NCBI GenBank assembly: GCA_905221615.1
Contig: CAJNDT010001321.1
Location: 1-64,000 of the forward strand
Source of the DNA: Symbiodinium sp. CCMP2592
Taxonomy: Eukaryota > Sar > Dinophyceae > Suessiales > Symbiodiniaceae
Direction: 5' to 3'
Length of the DNA stretch: 64,000 nt
Below, one piece after another: positions 45,201 through 56,100 of this stretch (position 1 is the first letter of the stretch; each line of letters begins with the position of its first letter). Both the position numbers and the translations under genes were made by a program. Under the pieces are notes generated by a model. It was not told where the DNA came from. It did no database searches and was given only the letters and a program-made list of their open reading frames with translations.

Positions 45201-46760
45201 CACCTGAAATCCTTATTCACGTGCATTTTATGAAGGAAAACCACCTGGAATCCTTATCCACGTGCATTTTATGAAGGAAAACCACCTGGAATTCGTATCC
45301 ACGTGCATTTTATGAAGGAAACCCACCTGGAATCCTTATTCACATGCATTTTATGACAGATAACCACTGGAATCCTTATCCACGTGCATTTTATGTAGGA
45401 GAACCACCTGGAATCCTTATCCACGTGCATTTTATGAAGGAAAACCACTTGGAAATTTTATCCACGTGCATTTTATGAAGGAAAACCACCTGGAATCCTT
45501 ATCCACGTGCATTTTATGAAGGAAAACCACCTGGAATCCTTATCCACGTGCATTTTATGAAGGAAAGCCACCTGGAACCCTTATCCACGTGCATTTTATG
45601 AAGGAAAGCCACCTGGAATCCATATCCACGTGCATTTTTTGAAGCAAAACCAGCTGGAAATCCTCACCCACGTGCATTTTATGACGGACAACCACCTGAA
45701 AAGGTTTTTCACGAGCTGGAAATCTGGATCCACATGCACTTTATGAAGGCAAACCACCTGGAGCTGCTTTTCGCGAACCGGAAATTGAAGGAAAACCACC
45801 TGAAGAAGTTTTTCACGAGCTGGAAATCTGGATCCACGTGCACTTTATGAAGGCAAACCACCTGGAGCTGCTTTTCGCGAACCGGAAATCCTTTCCACGT
45901 GCATTTTGTTTGTGAAGGACAACCACCTGGAATCCTTGTCCACATGCATTTTATGTAGGAGAACCACCTGGAATCCTTATCCACGTGCATTTTATGAAGG
46001 AAAACCACCTGAAATCCTTATTCACGTGCATTTTATGAAAGAAAACCACCTGGAATCCTTATCCACGTGCATTTTATGAAGGAAAACCACCTGGAATTCG
46101 TATCCACGTGCATTTTATGAAGGAAACCCACCTGGAATCCTTATTCACATGCATTTTCTGAAGGAAAGCCACCTGGAATCCCTATCCACGTGCATTTTAT
46201 GAAAGAAACCCACCTGGAATTTTTATTCACGTGAACGAAAACCACCTGGAATCCTTATCCACGTGCATTTTATGAAGGAGAACCACCTGGAATCCTTATC
46301 CACGTGCATTTTGTGAAGGAGAACCACTTGGAATCCTATTCATGTTCATTTTATAAAGGAAAACCAGCTGGAATCCTTATCCACGTGCATTTTTATGAAG
46401 GAAAACCACCCGGAATCCTTCTCCACGCGCATTTTATGAACGAAAACCACCTGGAATCCTTATCCACATGCATTTTATGAAGGAGCGCCACCTAGCATCC
46501 TTATCCACGCACATTTTATGACGGAAAACCACCTGGAATCCTTATCCACGTGCACTTTATGAAGGAAAACCACCTGGAATCCTAATCCACGTGCATTTTA
46601 TGAAAGAAAACCACCTGGAATCCTTATCCACGTGCATTTTATGAAAGAAAACCACATGATCCTTATCCACGTGCATTTTATGAAGGCAAACCACGGTCCT
46701 TATCCTAATGCATTTCGCGAAGGAGAGCCACCTGCAGAAGCTTTCCAAGAGCCCCCGATC
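42290..46760 (+). repeat. 41-bp satellite array, block 1
   Basis: About 100 units of 41 bp (CACCTGGAATCCTTATC then CACGTGCATTTTATGAAGG); CCACCT recurs at 42430 and 42471. Each unit carries the palindrome CACGTG. Occasional 63-bp units remain (42070-42300, 43320-43500, 44560-44760, 45680-45890). A segment of about 1.2 kb is repeated almost perfectly with a period of 1,231 bp. The array decays near 46760, where longer units reappear. Confidence 0.95.
42301..44762 (+). repeat. 1,231-bp higher-order duplication in the 41-bp array
   Basis: Thirty units are duplicated: GGAAAACCACCTGGAATCC followed by TTGTCC occurs at 42301 and 43532, and the rare AACGACCTGG at 43041 and 44272, both 1,231 bp apart. 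Private unit variants (CATGATCC, CCAAGAAAAACC, GAATTCGTATCC) keep the same order. The start of a third copy is present at 44545-44760. One 63-bp unit was shortened in the middle copy. Confidence 0.93.
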
Positions 46761-47617
46761 CCTATCCTAGTCCAACCCATGAAAGAAAACCACCTAATTC
46801 AATTTTCCGGGAGCTAGCAAGCCCAGCGCTGGTGCATTAATGAACATGAGCCACCTGGACATGCCTTCCGAAAGCTCGCAATCCTCGTCCTGAAGAAAAC
46901 CTACCCGAACAGGCTTTCAAACAGCTACTAGTCCTGAGTCTGGTGCCCGACATAAAAGAAAACTAAACGGCAGGTACAGGAAAGAAGCAGCACGAATCAC
47001 TGCATAACGCTCAGTCACCACCCTACACCGTGACATAAAACACGCAGTCAGTCACACCAGCTAAAGCTGCCAAAGACTCTCTGTTGCAACCTTCGTGCTG
47101 GAGGTAAACACAGCACAGGTTCACTGAGGCCATGCAGGAGCCATTTCATTCCAGCCTAAACCCACCACCCGCTGCAAAAGTGCAGTCACTTCGATCCCCA
47201 CGATGGCCAGCACACTCGCCACGTCCAACCAGCACCTGTATGCGTTCGAGCTTCCCGACTGCAAGTTGTGAACATAACTTTCAAAAAAGGCGAACACCGG
47301 CAGCCAGGCCAAGCCAGCCATGGAGCGACGCCCAGCAGTGGAAAGCCACGACCTCAGTGCCAGCTACGAAACCGGCTGCCCCAGATAGCAACCCCCCGTC
47401 TGTGAGAGGCATTAACCGAGGAAACCCGCATGATAACAAATCAACTCCATCGACCTCCCACCGTCGTCTACAGCGAGGCCAGCCAGTAGCACACAACATT
47501 CATGGCGGCAGAGACACTCGACATGCGCACAGGCCCTACAATCACCGTGGCCGTCGTCCATGGCACAGCAAATACAGCTCTACGAGCACAGGTTGAGGCA
47601 CACACTGCAGCACCACG
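46761..47617. other. Spacer after the 41-bp array
   Basis: Decayed repeat ends run to about 46930, then A/C-rich DNA. A 44-codon frame from 47502 (ATGGCGGCAGAGACACTCG) has a good start context but stops at 47634. It may be a first exon of the next small gene or chance. Confidence 0.4.
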
Positions 47618-47851
47618 ATGTTGGCAGAAGTCATAAAGCCATGCCTCCGATCCAGGATGCTCCATCTACGTGCGGATGCACTCGAACTAGCAACCGTGCT
47701 TGCTCCCAAGCAAGTTTTCTCACTTTGCCCAGAGAAGAACCATCGGCAGAGCTCAAGGGACCGATTGACGTGGAGAGAAGCAGAAGACATCGTGCACGCG
47801 ACTCAAGCTGCCAAGAGAAGGCATCACAGCACAAAGAAAACCCGTCCCTGA
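47618..47851 (+). CDS. Small hypothetical basic protein
   Basis: 77 codons from ATG at 47618. The first 40 residues are helical and hydrophobic (MLAEVIKPCLRSRMLHLRAD, ALELATVLAP) and the tail is basic (AAKRRHHSTKKTRP), which resembles a nuclear localisation signal. LTWREAEDI near residue 50 recalls LTWAEIQEL of the product at 51733, so a distant relation is possible. The frame opens just after a stop at 47595, so either this is the full protein or an exon. Two other + frames are open across part of it, hence modest confidence. Confidence 0.38.
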   Translation: MLAEVIKPCLRSRMLHLRADALELATVLAPKQVFSLCPEKNHRQSSRDRLTWREAEDIVHATQAAKRRHHSTKKTRP

Positions 47852-48181
47852 GGTGCATTCGCTCAAAGCCTTCAAGATACACAACCAACGCTGCGCTCAC
47901 GTGACCCCTCGGCCGCAATGCCAAAATGAACACATGCAGTGTGTTTGCCAACTCGAACACGGGATTACCACCAGCGCGCGAGACGACGAGAAAAAAAAAA
48001 CGCCTGGTGTCCTTGCCGCCATCATCTTCAAAACGTCAACACCACCTCAGGTGCTTCAAGCTCTGTATTCGATTCGCCGCAGCATCAAGCCAAGTGAACG
48101 ACTGAAAGCCGCACGACTTTCAGAAACACTTGCAACAACAGTACACAAGCCAAGACACTGCGCAGCAAGCCGTCCCAACAC

Positions 48182-49237
48182 ATGCTCCACTTCCGCACCG
48201 TCTCAGGAGAACTACTGTGCAGCTGCACCCTAGCGGAGTGCGCCCCTCCTTTCGGCGACGTCGCACTCGAAGAAACACTGCGCAAATATTTGCACAACAC
48301 CCTTGGCATGCCAAGATACCGAACGAAGTTCCTCATCCACAACAACGTCGTGAGCAAAAACGACAGCTGGAGCACCCTCACCGTCTGGACACACCATCAA
48401 ACTCCCGTAGACATCCACGTGATCATGGCAAGCTGCACGAAAGAACATGGAGGTGAGCTCTCGTCGGCAATCAAAGCAAAGGACGCGACTCGACTGAATT
48501 GCTTGCTGGAGTCAACCGCGGACCCCAACCAGACCATCCTAGCTCGGATACAGCACTATCCCGCTGCGTACATGAAGCCCCTGCAATACGCCGTCTGGCT
48601 CCGAGCAAAGAAGACCGTCGACATGCTTCTCCTCGCAAAAGCAGACGTCAACAACGTCAACAGAGACACGCCGCTGACAATCGCGTGTCGAAATGGCGAT
48701 CTGAAAATGACGCGAGACCTTCTGCGCTCAGGCGCCGCCATCAACCTCGAAGACGCTGCAGGAAACGCACCTTTGCACATCTCGGTGGCGAGAAGCTCAA
48801 CACGCATGGTCAAGTTACTACTCCAATGCGCAGCCAACCTCACACTGCGAAGAAGCTTCGACGGACTCACTGCCCTGGCCGTAGCGGTATTGCACAGCCG
48901 GTCCAAGATAGCACGACTTCTCCTACAGCGCGGCGCTATTCAGCACGAGCCCAGAACGTCTCGCACAGCCTTGCATGTCGCAGCCGCGCAAGACCAAGCA
49001 CCCTTCATGCGCATGCTAACCAGAGCAGGAGCCGACGTCAATGCTACAGACAGCCAAGGTAACCTGCCGGCGCAGCTCCTGCCGAAAGCCAAGACCTTCA
49101 AGCATCGATTCACTTGCAAGCGGCTGCTGACACACGCCGGAAACGACGAACCAGCCGCAAGCGTCTGCCAACGCCCTCAAACAGCGAGTCCCCAAGCCCA
49201 AAACGCGACTCAGCTACACAGACCAGTGCACTCGTGA
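48182..49237 (+). CDS. Ubiquitin-like/ankyrin-repeat protein, family C, copy 2
   Basis: 351 aa. Residues 1-85 are ubiquitin-like (MLHFRTVSGELLCSC; LRKYLHNTLGMPRYRTKFL). From about 90 come six or seven ankyrin repeats, several near consensus (TPLTIACRNGDLKMTRDLLR, APLHISVARSSTRMVKLLLQ, TALHVAAAQDQAPFMRMLTR). The end motif NLPAQLLPKAKTFKHRF and CKRLL parallels the product at 39666. The start at 48182 gives the ubiquitin-like domain its first strand. A long + frame in another phase (48499-49062) is a shadow of it. It probably acts as a soluble binding protein; partner unknown. Confidence 0.87.
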   Translation: MLHFRTVSGELLCSCTLAECAPPFGDVALEETLRKYLHNTLGMPRYRTKFLIHNNVVSKNDSWSTLTVWTHHQTPVDIHVIMASCTKEHGGELSSAIKAKDATRLNCLLESTADPNQTILARIQHYPAAYMKPLQYAVWLRAKKTVDMLLLAKADVNNVNRDTPLTIACRNGDLKMTRDLLRSGAAINLEDAAGNAPLHISVARSSTRMVKLLLQCAANLTLRRSFDGLTALAVAVLHSRSKIARLLLQRGAIQHEPRTSRTALHVAAAQDQAPFMRMLTRAGADVNATDSQGNLPAQLLPKAKTFKHRFTCKRLLTHAGNDEPAASVCQRPQTASPQAQNATQLHRPVHS

Positions 49238-49459
49238 CGCCTACCGACTTCATTCAAAGAAATGACCGCAAGAGAGTCAACAATCGCGCAACTCGAGAGA
49301 GAAAAAAACGCGCAGCAGACAATGCAAGCAATCCTTGCACAAAAGGCTTCGAACAGCTTCGCATAACCTCGCTGACTCCACAGCTTCTGCCGTAATATGT
49401 ACGCTGACAGCTCAAACCTGCAAGAAGGCCCCAGCAGTCCCCGCCTATGCCAATCGCCC

Positions 49460-49948
49460 ATGGCGGCCCACTATGACCGCGACCTCTCCCAGAACATAGC
49501 CAATGCCTTCGTCGATACTGTCCGAGAGCTCCCGACATATTTCAACGTGCAGCAACCCTTGCAGCCAGGACGCATGCCCGCCGAGACGGCAAGGGGTGTC
49601 CAGAAATTGACAAACCACATGCAGCTGAACGAATCCGACACGCACTGGCTGCAATGCCTCGCCTCGCAGCTGCACCCCGAAACAGGCCCCACACTCCTGC
49701 CAGACTTGTGGGAACTCAAGCGACGGGTCGCCACTGCTGTCGAGCGACAGCATGAAAAACCTCGGGAGCCATCACCGTTCAGGTTACCGCCCGCAACACT
49801 GGAATGGCACCCGGAACTACCACCACCACGAGCAAAGAAGCGACCAAGAGAAGCGAGTCCCGCGTGGAAGAGCACAACCGCAGCAACCAGGTCCCATTCA
49901 TTTGCCGTTCAAAGGAGATACAGCGCTTCGCAGGGATCGCGTAGCTAG
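49460..49948 (+). CDS. Conserved hypothetical protein, family A, copy 2
   Basis: 162 aa. The N-terminal 100 residues pair with the protein at 29003 (MAAHY against MAGHY; NHMQLNESDTHWLQCLASQL; GPTLLPDLWELK; REPSPFRLPPA). The C-terminal 60 residues are disordered and basic (PPPRAKKRPREASPAW), a bipartite-like nuclear signal also seen in outline in the paralogue. The frame is open to 49397, which would add 21 residues; I prefer 49460 from the paralogue. It lies 220 bp after the 48182 gene and 540 bp before a family B gene. Confidence 0.75.
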   Translation: MAAHYDRDLSQNIANAFVDTVRELPTYFNVQQPLQPGRMPAETARGVQKLTNHMQLNESDTHWLQCLASQLHPETGPTLLPDLWELKRRVATAVERQHEKPREPSPFRLPPATLEWHPELPPPRAKKRPREASPAWKSTTAATRSHSFAVQRRYSASQGSRS

Positions 49949-50484
49949 GTATAATACCCGTCCCAACGCAAGAAAGGTCAGCACGAGACCGACGAGAAGC
50001 CGCACGGATCACGCTCAATGAAGGCGACTCCCTCATGATCGGCGATGCCAACAGTACAGCGCAGCAGGCAAAACGGGATCCGAGTCGAGCGGACACACAA
50101 CAGCACGGCTCACACGGACCAACGACGAAACATGCCGGCCCTCCAACCATGTATATAGCAGCCCCGTAAAATGAAGTGTCAGATTGGCACTCCCAAAGCA
50201 GCATGCACCCAATCGAGCCTAATCCTCAAGACAAGCTATAACACAAGACAACGATACCTATGGCAAACTTGTCCAACCGTCACGCTCCCCTCGCCAAGGC
50301 TACCGCGGCAATACCACGAGCACCAAACCCAGACAGCTAGCAGATAAAAAAAAAAGCAGCATTGCCGCACCACGTGAGACCAGTGGCAGTACGTGCTGGC
50401 AAATGTGCAAACGATCCTCAATGCTTCAGCAGACTTGCTCAAGACAAAACAAAGGACAGCCTTCCGCCGCCGTCGACTCTCCCG

Positions 50485-51465
50485 ATGGCCTCTACGCACC
50501 GCTTAATCACAGTACTCATGGCGACATCCGGCGAAAAGGTGACCGACGTACAAATTGCAGAAGAACGCAACACGATCGGCCACGTCAAAGAACAACTTCA
50601 AGCGCAACTCGGAATCCCACGCTTCCAGCAACGACTACTCCTTCACAAGGAGAGCCAGCAGATGCCAGAAGAGTGGGTCCTCGACGTCAACATCAAGCAG
50701 GTGTTCCTGGTCCAAGTCTCCTACATCACGGTGTCTCAGCAGATGGAATTCGAGCTACTGAACGCAATCAGCAAAAAGCCGACGCACGACGTTGAGGCCA
50801 TCCTCCAGCGACCGCAGCATCCCGACTCGTCGACGGGTGAGTTATGTCAAACTTGCGGCGGCGCGCAGACAACGGCACTAGAACTGGCAGCCAGGTGCAA
50901 CAGAGCCGAACTAGTGAAGATAATGCTAGAAGCCAGGGCAAACGTGCACAGGCAAGGCAGCAACCTGTCCTTACACGAAGCAGCCGCCAATAACAACTGC
51001 GACATAGCCGACATGCTCCTACAGGCCAAAGCAACCCCAAATGTCAAGTGCCCAGACACAGGCACCACGCCGCTCATCGAAGCCACCAGCAGGCACCACT
51101 GGGAAATCATGCACACTCTCCTAGAAGCAAAAGCCGAGCCCAACGCCAGCGATCCACTCGGCATTACACCGCTCCACTTCGCCTGCGGCCAGGAAAGCAA
51201 ACACCCAGTGCTGGCACTGTTAGAACACGGCGCAAGTCTCAACGCCAGAGATGAATGCAACGACACACCTATGGACGTGGCTCTCTGGACGGACAACCTG
51301 CACATGCTAGAAGACGTGAGAGACAAGGCCTACGAGTTTGCACACAGCTGCTGCGAATCAAACGAATCCGAAGAAGCTTCCATCTCCGAGGACACCAACG
51401 ACGACAGGATGAGCCTCGACGACTCAAACACCGACAACAACGGGACACATCGCCCAGGCAGCTGA
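50485..51465 (+). CDS. Ubiquitin-like/ankyrin-repeat protein, family B, copy 2
   Basis: 326 aa. Ubiquitin-like residues 1-80 (IGHVKEQLQAQLGIPRFQQR), ankyrin repeats about 87-285, CQTCGG at 121-126 in the place of CPCCG in copy 1, then an acidic tail from 289 (CCESNESEEASISEDTNDD). Collinear with the 38307 product without any gap for the first 300 residues, with LSLHEAAANN and QHPDSS-GEL unchanged. The conserved Cys pair in an otherwise variable loop could bind a metal, but only two to three Cys are present. It ends 4 bp before the next ATG, the closest gene spacing in the window. Confidence 0.88.
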   Translation: MASTHRLITVLMATSGEKVTDVQIAEERNTIGHVKEQLQAQLGIPRFQQRLLLHKESQQMPEEWVLDVNIKQVFLVQVSYITVSQQMEFELLNAISKKPTHDVEAILQRPQHPDSSTGELCQTCGGAQTTALELAARCNRAELVKIMLEARANVHRQGSNLSLHEAAANNNCDIADMLLQAKATPNVKCPDTGTTPLIEATSRHHWEIMHTLLEAKAEPNASDPLGITPLHFACGQESKHPVLALLEHGASLNARDECNDTPMDVALWTDNLHMLEDVRDKAYEFAHSCCESNESEEASISEDTNDDRMSLDDSNTDNNGTHRPGS

Positions 51466-51469
51466 CAAA

Positions 51470-51664
51470 ATGTATATAGAACTCGACACAAGCATCGCGC
51501 GACGAATCGCACCGAAAACCCTTCAAGAGAAAAAGGCAGCTTGCCAGGCTCTTGTCGATGCACCAAAGCTCATAGATGCCGCCAACCTAGCCATGCTCCC
51601 CGTTCCAGACGACATTCAAGAACCCTTCCCATCTAGCCTGCAAACTTCTCCTCCCGCCGCCTAG
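51470..51664 (+). CDS. Small hypothetical protein
   Basis: 64 codons starting 4 bp after the stop of the preceding gene. Residues 1-45 form a convincing amphipathic helix pattern (IARRIAPKTLQEKKAACQAL then VDAPKLIDAANLAML) followed by PVPDDIQEPFPSS. So tight a spacing would need trans-splicing of a polycistronic transcript for separate translation, which dinoflagellates are known to do; alternatively it is 3' untranslated sequence. No family recognised. Confidence 0.4.
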   Translation: MYIELDTSIARRIAPKTLQEKKAACQALVDAPKLIDAANLAMLPVPDDIQEPFPSSLQTSPPAA

Positions 51665-51732
51665 TGCTCGAACCAGCTCCATGCCATTTTCGCCAGCTCT
51701 CGCGCTGCTTCCACGCAACTTTGAGCCCGCCT

Positions 51733-51984
51733 ATGAGTCGCACCTACAGGCTTCGAGATCACATCGACAGCAGTGTCAGCCCAGGTCGTCGCCGCAGTCC
51801 ATCCAGACAGCCCACAAGAGTCCACACAAGCAACCGCCAACTGACGTGGGCCGAGATACAAGAGCTCCGACAAGAAGTTCGCAATCTAGCAGCCTGCGTG
51901 GACAGACTACACGAAACCATCAGGCGCCTGCAGCAACGCCTACCAGCTCGTACCACAAGTCCTGAGACGCGAGAAACTGGATAG
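51733..51984 (+). CDS. Short coiled-coil protein
   Basis: 83 codons from ATG at 51733. Residues 1-38 are basic and Ser/Arg-rich (SPGRRRSPSRQPTRVHTSNR). From 39 a heptad pattern runs for about 35 residues (LTWAEIQELRQEVRNL, then CVDRLHETIRRLQQRL), a clear coiled coil likely to dimerise. The frame is open upstream to 51664, but those residues show no order. A second + frame overlaps it but lacks periodicity. Role unknown. Confidence 0.52.
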   Translation: MSRTYRLRDHIDSSVSPGRRRSPSRQPTRVHTSNRQLTWAEIQELRQEVRNLAACVDRLHETIRRLQQRLPARTTSPETRETG

Positions 51985-52300
51985 AAAGCCCACCGCTCTC
52001 AAAACTGGACGAAAAAGCTCCAGTGAACGATTGACAAAATTAGGAGAGCCCCGTCCGACCCTCTAGAAACACGCACGAGGGAATCCGTCTGCAAAAGCAA
52101 CCACCAGTCCTCTCAGAAACCAGGATGAAAAATGTCAAAAAACAACAAGAGTCTACATACCATAACACACGGAGTGACCATCACAACTTCGCTGTCTCTT
52201 TCAGAGCCAACCACGTCTGATTGCGGTAATGCATTCACCTGCACGGAACAACGAGAGCCAATAATACGAACGAAAGTTTGCACCTGTGTCCCCGCCAGCC

Positions 52301-52312
52301 CGCTTGGCTCAA
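52301..52312 (+). promoter_or_regulatory. CGCTTGGCTCAA motif upstream of the LRR gene
   Basis: This 12-mer lies 57 bp before the 52370 start codon and recurs, same strand, 53 bp before the start at 59737. Its TTGGCTCAA end equals the 3' part of the dinoflagellate spliced leader. It may be a relict leader or chance. Confidence 0.3.
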
Positions 52313-52369
52313 TCAAGCTAGATCAAGAATTGCCAAGGTAGAGTAGCACGACTTAGTGTTTCGCTCGCA

Positions 52370-52996
52370 ATGAACATGCTGTCACCGGACGAACGCACGC
52401 ATCTCAGCGCTGACGGTTACATCCACCTGGCAAGGCGGCTCAAAAATGCTGAAGAAATCCAACGCTGGACCCAGGCCCTTCGCGAATGGCAACCTCCCAG
52501 CAAACTCCTCAGAGTGCACTTAGAGCACAACGACCTCACCGCAGAGCATGCCGCACAAATCCTGAACGCGATCAACGGACCAGTACAGGCCGTGTACCTC
52601 CATCACAATCAACTGCGAAGCCTGCAAACCCTGGATTCCTTTCTGGAGAGACATTCCCGAACACTGCTTGAACTACACCTCAGCCACAACAACCTATGCA
52701 CCCTGGAAGCCGAAGCATTGCTGCTACAAATCGGGCAACTTCCTCTAGACTCGACAGACTCCACGCCGTCCAACACCTGCTCCTGGATCCGCCTCGAGTT
52801 CAACTGCATCGACGTCCAGAAGCTCACCGACCGTCTACCCAGAAGCATCAACAGACGTCTACAACTGGAGGACAACGGCTGCACCCCAACACGCTGCCGC
52901 TGCCTAAACCGGCAGCAAAACCACCGCCTCCACTCGAAGTTCCTCCTCATGCAGCACAACGCCATGCCCAACGCCGAAGACAGACACGAACGGTAA
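52370..52996 (+). CDS. Leucine-rich-repeat protein
   Basis: 208 aa. Three clear LRR cores with the LxxLxLxxN pattern: LLRVHLEHNDL (46-56), VQAVYLHHNQL (72-82) and LLELHLSHNNL (99-109), plus a weaker fourth (WIRLEFNCI, 139-147). About 26 residues separate cores, as in ribonuclease-inhibitor-like LRRs. After residue 175 there is CRCLNRQ and a basic His/Arg-rich end. No signal peptide or membrane segment, so cytosolic or nuclear. LRRs bind proteins; the partner is unknown. The ATG at 52370 is followed in frame by another at 52376; either could start the protein. A short poly-A run (about 53060) follows the gene by 60 bp. Confidence 0.8.
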   Translation: MNMLSPDERTHLSADGYIHLARRLKNAEEIQRWTQALREWQPPSKLLRVHLEHNDLTAEHAAQILNAINGPVQAVYLHHNQLRSLQTLDSFLERHSRTLLELHLSHNNLCTLEAEALLLQIGQLPLDSTDSTPSNTCSWIRLEFNCIDVQKLTDRLPRSINRRLQLEDNGCTPTRCRCLNRQQNHRLHSKFLLMQHNAMPNAEDRHER

Positions 52997-53119
52997 GATC
53001 CCCAAATCGACCAGAGAGCACCTGGCTGCAACACCAAACAACAAGCGCGGCCGCGAGCAAAAAAAAAGGTGTCTGGTAGCTCCAGCCGTGACATACTACC
53101 TATCTAAACTTCAGCTTGC

Positions 53120-56100
53120 ACTACCAGTCGGAATCCTGATTCACGTGCATGCCATAGAGGACACCACCTGGAATCCTTATCCACGTGCATTCTATATAGA
53201 AAACCACATGGAATCCGTATCCACGTACATTTCATGAAGCAAAACTTCCTGGAATCCATATCCACGTGCATTTTATGAAGGAAAACCACCCGGAATCCTT
53301 ATCCACGTACATTGTAGAAAGAAAAAAACCACATGGAATCCTTATCCACGTACATTTTATGAAGAAAAACCACGTGGAATCCTTATCCACGTGCATTTTA
53401 TGAAGGAAAACCGCCTGGAATCCTTATCCACGTGCATTTTATGAAGGAAATTCACCTGGAATCCTTACCCACGTGCATTTTATGGAGGACAACCACTTGC
53501 AATCTTTATCCACGTGCATTTTATGAAGGAAAACCACTTGGAGTCCTTATCCACGTGCATTTTATGAAGCAAAACCACCTGAACTTCTTATCCACGTGCT
53601 TTGTATGAAGGAAAACCACCTGGAATACTTATCCACGTGCATTTCATAAAGGAAAACCACTTGAAATCGTTATCCGCGTGCATTTTATGAAGGAAAACCA
53701 CCTGCAACTCGCATCCACATGCCATGAAAACCACCTGCAATCTGTAGCCACGTGCATTTTATGAAAGAAACCCAACTGGATTCCTTATCCACGTGCATTT
53801 TATGAAGGAAAACCACTTGGAATCCTTATCCACGTGCATTCTTTGCAGAGAAACCACCTAGAATCTTTATCCACGTGCATTTTATGAAGAGAAACCACCT
53901 GCAATCCTTATCCACGTGCATTTTATGAAGAGAAACCACCTGGAATCCTTATCCACGTGCACTTTATGAAGGAAAACCATCTGGAATCCTTATCCACGTG
54001 CATTTTATGAAGGAAAACCACCTGGAATCCTTATCCATGTGCATTTTATGAAGGAAAACCACTTGGAATCCTTATCCACGTGCATTGCATGAACGAAAAA
54101 CATTTGGAATTCCTATCCACGTGCAGTTTATGAAGGAAAACCACCTGGAATCCTTATCCACGTGCATTTTATGAAGGACAAGCACCTGGAATCCTTATCC
54201 ACGTGCCTTCTATGAAGGAAAACCATCTGAAATTGTAAACACCTGGAGTCCTTATCCACGTGCATTTTATGAACGAAAACCGCTTGGAATCCTTATCCAC
54301 GTGCATTTTATGAAAGAAAACCACCTGGAATCCTTATCCACGTGCATTTTATGAAGGAAAACCACCCGAAATCCTTATCCACGTGCATTGCATGAAAGAC
54401 AACCACCTGAAATCCTTATCCACGTGCATTTGAAGAAGGAAAACCACCTGGAATCCTCATCCACGTGCATTTTGCGAGAGAAAACCACCTGAAATCCTTA
54501 TCCACGTGCATTTGAAGAAGGAAAACCACCTGGAATCCTTATCCACGTGCATTTTGTGGAGGAAAACCACCTGGAATCCTTATCCACGTGCATTTCATGA
54601 AGGAAACCCACCTGGAATCCGTATCCACGTGCATTTTATAGGAAAACCACCTGGAATCCTTATCCACGTGCACTTTATGAAACAAAACCACCTAAAATCC
54701 GTATCCACGTAGATTTTATGAAGGAAACCCACCTGGAATCCTTCTCCACGTACATTTTAAGAAGGAAAACCACCTGGAATCCTTACCTTCGTGCATTTTA
54801 TGAAGCAAAACCAACTGGAATCCGTATCCACGTGCATTTTATGAAGGAAAACCACCTGGAATCCTTATCCACGTGCATTTTATGCAGAGAAACCACTTGG
54901 AATCCTTATCCACGTGCATTTTATGAAGGAAAACCAATTGGATTCCTTATCCACGTGCATTTTATGAAGGAAAACCACCTAGAATCCTTATCCACGTGCA
55001 TTTTATGAAGGAAAACCACTTGGAGTCCTTATCCACGTGCATTTTATGAGGAAACCACCTGAGTCCTTATCCACGTGCATTTTATGAAGAGAAACCACCT
55101 GGAATCCTTATCCACGTGCATTTTATGAAGGAAAAACAATTGGATTCTTTATCCACGTGCATTTTATGAAAGAAAACCACCTGGAATCCTTATCCACGTG
55201 CATGTTATGAAGGAAACCCATCTGGAATCCTTATCCACGTGCATTTTATGCAGAGATACCACCTGGAGTCCTTATCCACGTGCAGTTTATGAAGGAAAAC
55301 CACCTGAAATCCTTATCCACGTGCATTCTATGCAGGAATACCACCTGGAATCCTTGTCCACGTGCATTTTATGAAAGAAAACCACCTGGAATCCTTATCC
55401 ACGTGCATTTGAGGAAGGAAAACCACCTGGAATCCTTATCCACGTGCATTTTATGAAGGAAAACCACCTGGAATCCTTATCCACGTGCATTTTATGAAGA
55501 AAAAGCACCTGAAATCCTTATCCACGTGCATTTTATGAAGCAAAACCACCTGGAATCCTTATCCACGTGCATTTTATGAAAGAAAACCACCTGGAATCCT
55601 TATCCACGTGCATTTGAGGAAGGAAAACCACCTGGAATCCTTATCCACGTGCATTTGAGGAAGGAAAACCACCTGGAATCCTTATCCAAGTGCATTTCAT
55701 GAAGGAAAACCACATGGAATCCTTATCCACGTGCATTGTATAGGAAAACCACCTGGAATCTTATCCACGTGCATGTTATGAAGGAAAACCACTTAAAATC
55801 CTTATCCACGTGCATTTCATGCAGGAAAACCACATGGAATCCTTATCCACGTGTATGTTATAGGAAAACCACCTGGAATCCTTATCCACGTGCATTTTAT
55901 GAAGGAAGCCACCTGGAATCCTTATCCACGTGCATTTTATGAAGGAAACCACCTGGAATCTTTATCCACGTGCATGTTATAAAGGAAAACCACTTGGAAT
56001 CCTTATCCACGTGCATTTTATGAAGGAAAACCGCCTGGAATCCTTATCCACGTGCATTTTATGAAGGAAACCCACCTGAGATCCTTATCCACGTGCATCT

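Noticed and set aside
47132-47596. Relic of the 51470 protein (QEPFHSSL against QEPFPSSL)
   Set aside because: The match covers only about a dozen residues and does not extend at DNA level.
48499-49062. 187-codon + frame inside the 48182 gene
   Set aside because: Shadow of the ankyrin gene; Arg/His/Pro-rich without any fold pattern.
54718-55008. Open frames within the 41-bp arrays (for example 96 codons)
   Set aside because: Three 41-bp units equal 41 codons, so a stop-free unit set stays open in any phase; no gene is implied.
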